From Streptomyces reniochalinae (lineage in GTDB: Bacteria; Actinomycetota; Actinomycetes; Streptomycetales; Streptomycetaceae), in assembly GCF_003323735.1 (NCBI RefSeq), contig NZ_QOIM01000041.1, positions 124,001 through 188,000 on the forward strand: a stretch of DNA of 64,000 nt, written 5' to 3'. The translations under genes were made by a program, and so were the position numbers. The stretch's first letter is position 1. Each line of letters opens with the position of its first letter. Shown here piece after piece: positions 63,636 through 64,000 of the stretch. The notes beneath the pieces were generated by a model. That model saw only the letters and a program-made list of their open reading frames with translations, was not told where the DNA came from and did no database searches.

Positions 63636-64000
63636 ATGGTGATTCGTGCGCGGCTCGGCCGCTCCCGGTGGAAGACCGCCGCCCTGACCTCGGCGGCGCT
63701 CCTCGTCCCCCTGCTCGCCACCACCGCACAGGCCGCCGGCCGAGACGGCTCCGCCGCACCCCGTACCGGCTTCGAACGCACCCACGGCCAGCGCTGGACG
63801 ACGCAGCCCGAGGAGGAGAAGTTCCTGCGCGCCGTCGACGCCGCGGGCCGCCGCGTCAGCCTCGACACCATCGGCCGCACCGAGCAGGGAAGGCCGCTGC
63901 GGCTGGCCCGCATCGGCGCCCCCTCGCCCGAGGGCCCCGCGAAGGTCAGGCGCGGCAACTCCCTGCTGCTGATCTGCTCCCAGCACGGGAACGAGCCGGC
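63636..64000 (+). CDS. M14 zinc carboxypeptidase, N-terminal part (cut by window edge)
   Basis: About 121 residues are visible. A signal peptide (RWKTAALTSAALLVPLLATTAQA) leads to FERTHGQRWTTQPEEEKFLRAVDAAGRRVSLDTIGRTEQGRPLRLARIG and then ICSQHGNEPA, which contains the first zinc motif HxxE of M14 carboxypeptidases. ATG 63636 and GTG 63639 are both possible; no good SD is seen. The rest is outside the window. It is divergent from the M1 peptidase, so both may serve extracellular peptide breakdown. Confidence 0.8.
   Translation, partial: MVIRARLGRSRWKTAALTSAALLVPLLATTAQAAGRDGSAAPRTGFERTHGQRWTTQPEEEKFLRAVDAAGRRVSLDTIGRTEQGRPLRLARIGAPSPEGPAKVRRGNSLLLICSQHGNEP

Overview
The window looks like a stretch of a Streptomyces (or very close relative) chromosome. 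The DNA is very GC-rich with G/C in nearly every third codon position, GTG starts are common, stop/start overlaps of the ATGA or GTGA type are frequent, and it carries genus-typical genes: a conservon (cvnABCD plus two P450s), a small two-domain laccase, F420-dependent oxidoreductases, TerD, and DUF742 and roadblock proteins. No rRNA, tRNA, CRISPR array or complete transposon was found.

Layout. 1-7.6 kb: a partial gene, a zinc alcohol dehydrogenase/SDR pair divergent from an F420 oxidoreductase and a RidA protein, then DUF1266, Holin-X-like and TerD genes. 7.7-13.4 kb: secreted redox proteins (cupredoxin-DUF1080 protein, ThuA-PQQ sugar dehydrogenase, laccase); a 209-bp MITE-like element sits exactly at the laccase stop codon. 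13.6-19.3 kb: LysR/acetyltransferase, MarR with a decayed MFS gene, a cold-shock protein with a hairpin leader, lactate permease, a YchJ-like protein. 19.7-28.4 kb: a five-gene plus-strand cassette (EPSP-synthase-like/CoA-ligase fusion, acyl-CoA dehydrogenase, ChcA-like enoyl reductase, 2,4-dienoyl-CoA-reductase-like flavoprotein, ketosynthase) that best fits cyclohexanecarboxyl-CoA formation from a shikimate-type precursor. 28.3-38.9 kb: a saccharopine-reductase-like protein, Fpg/Nei glycosylase, OsmC, an LLM oxidoreductase, GH25 lysozyme, a membrane protein, a CoA-transferase, DUF3291, and an acyl-CoA ligase broken by a one-base frameshift. 39.2-42.8 kb: a minus-strand operon of sugar isomerase, class II aldolase, DeoR regulator and GH114 lipoprotein, consistent with galactosamine or polygalactosamine use. 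43.0-52.5 kb: DUF1203, then a beta-oxidation operon (racemase/CoA-transferase, acyl-CoA dehydrogenase, thiolase, FadB-type protein), a MerR regulator and a divergent long-chain acyl-CoA synthetase. 52.6-61.8 kb: amino-acid permease, two gene remnants, the conservon with CYP157-CYP154, and a DUF2236 oxygenase. 62-64 kb: M1 aminopeptidase and the start of an M14 carboxypeptidase.

Most interesting are the 19.7-28.4 kb cassette, which is not next to polyketide synthase genes and whose EPSP-synthase domain lacks several phosphoenolpyruvate-binding residues; the GH114/AgaS-like/aldolase/DeoR operon with a three-copy operator; and the CYP157 protein, which has Trp where the EXXR arginine should be. 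Functions are inferred from motifs and gene order only; no database search was run.
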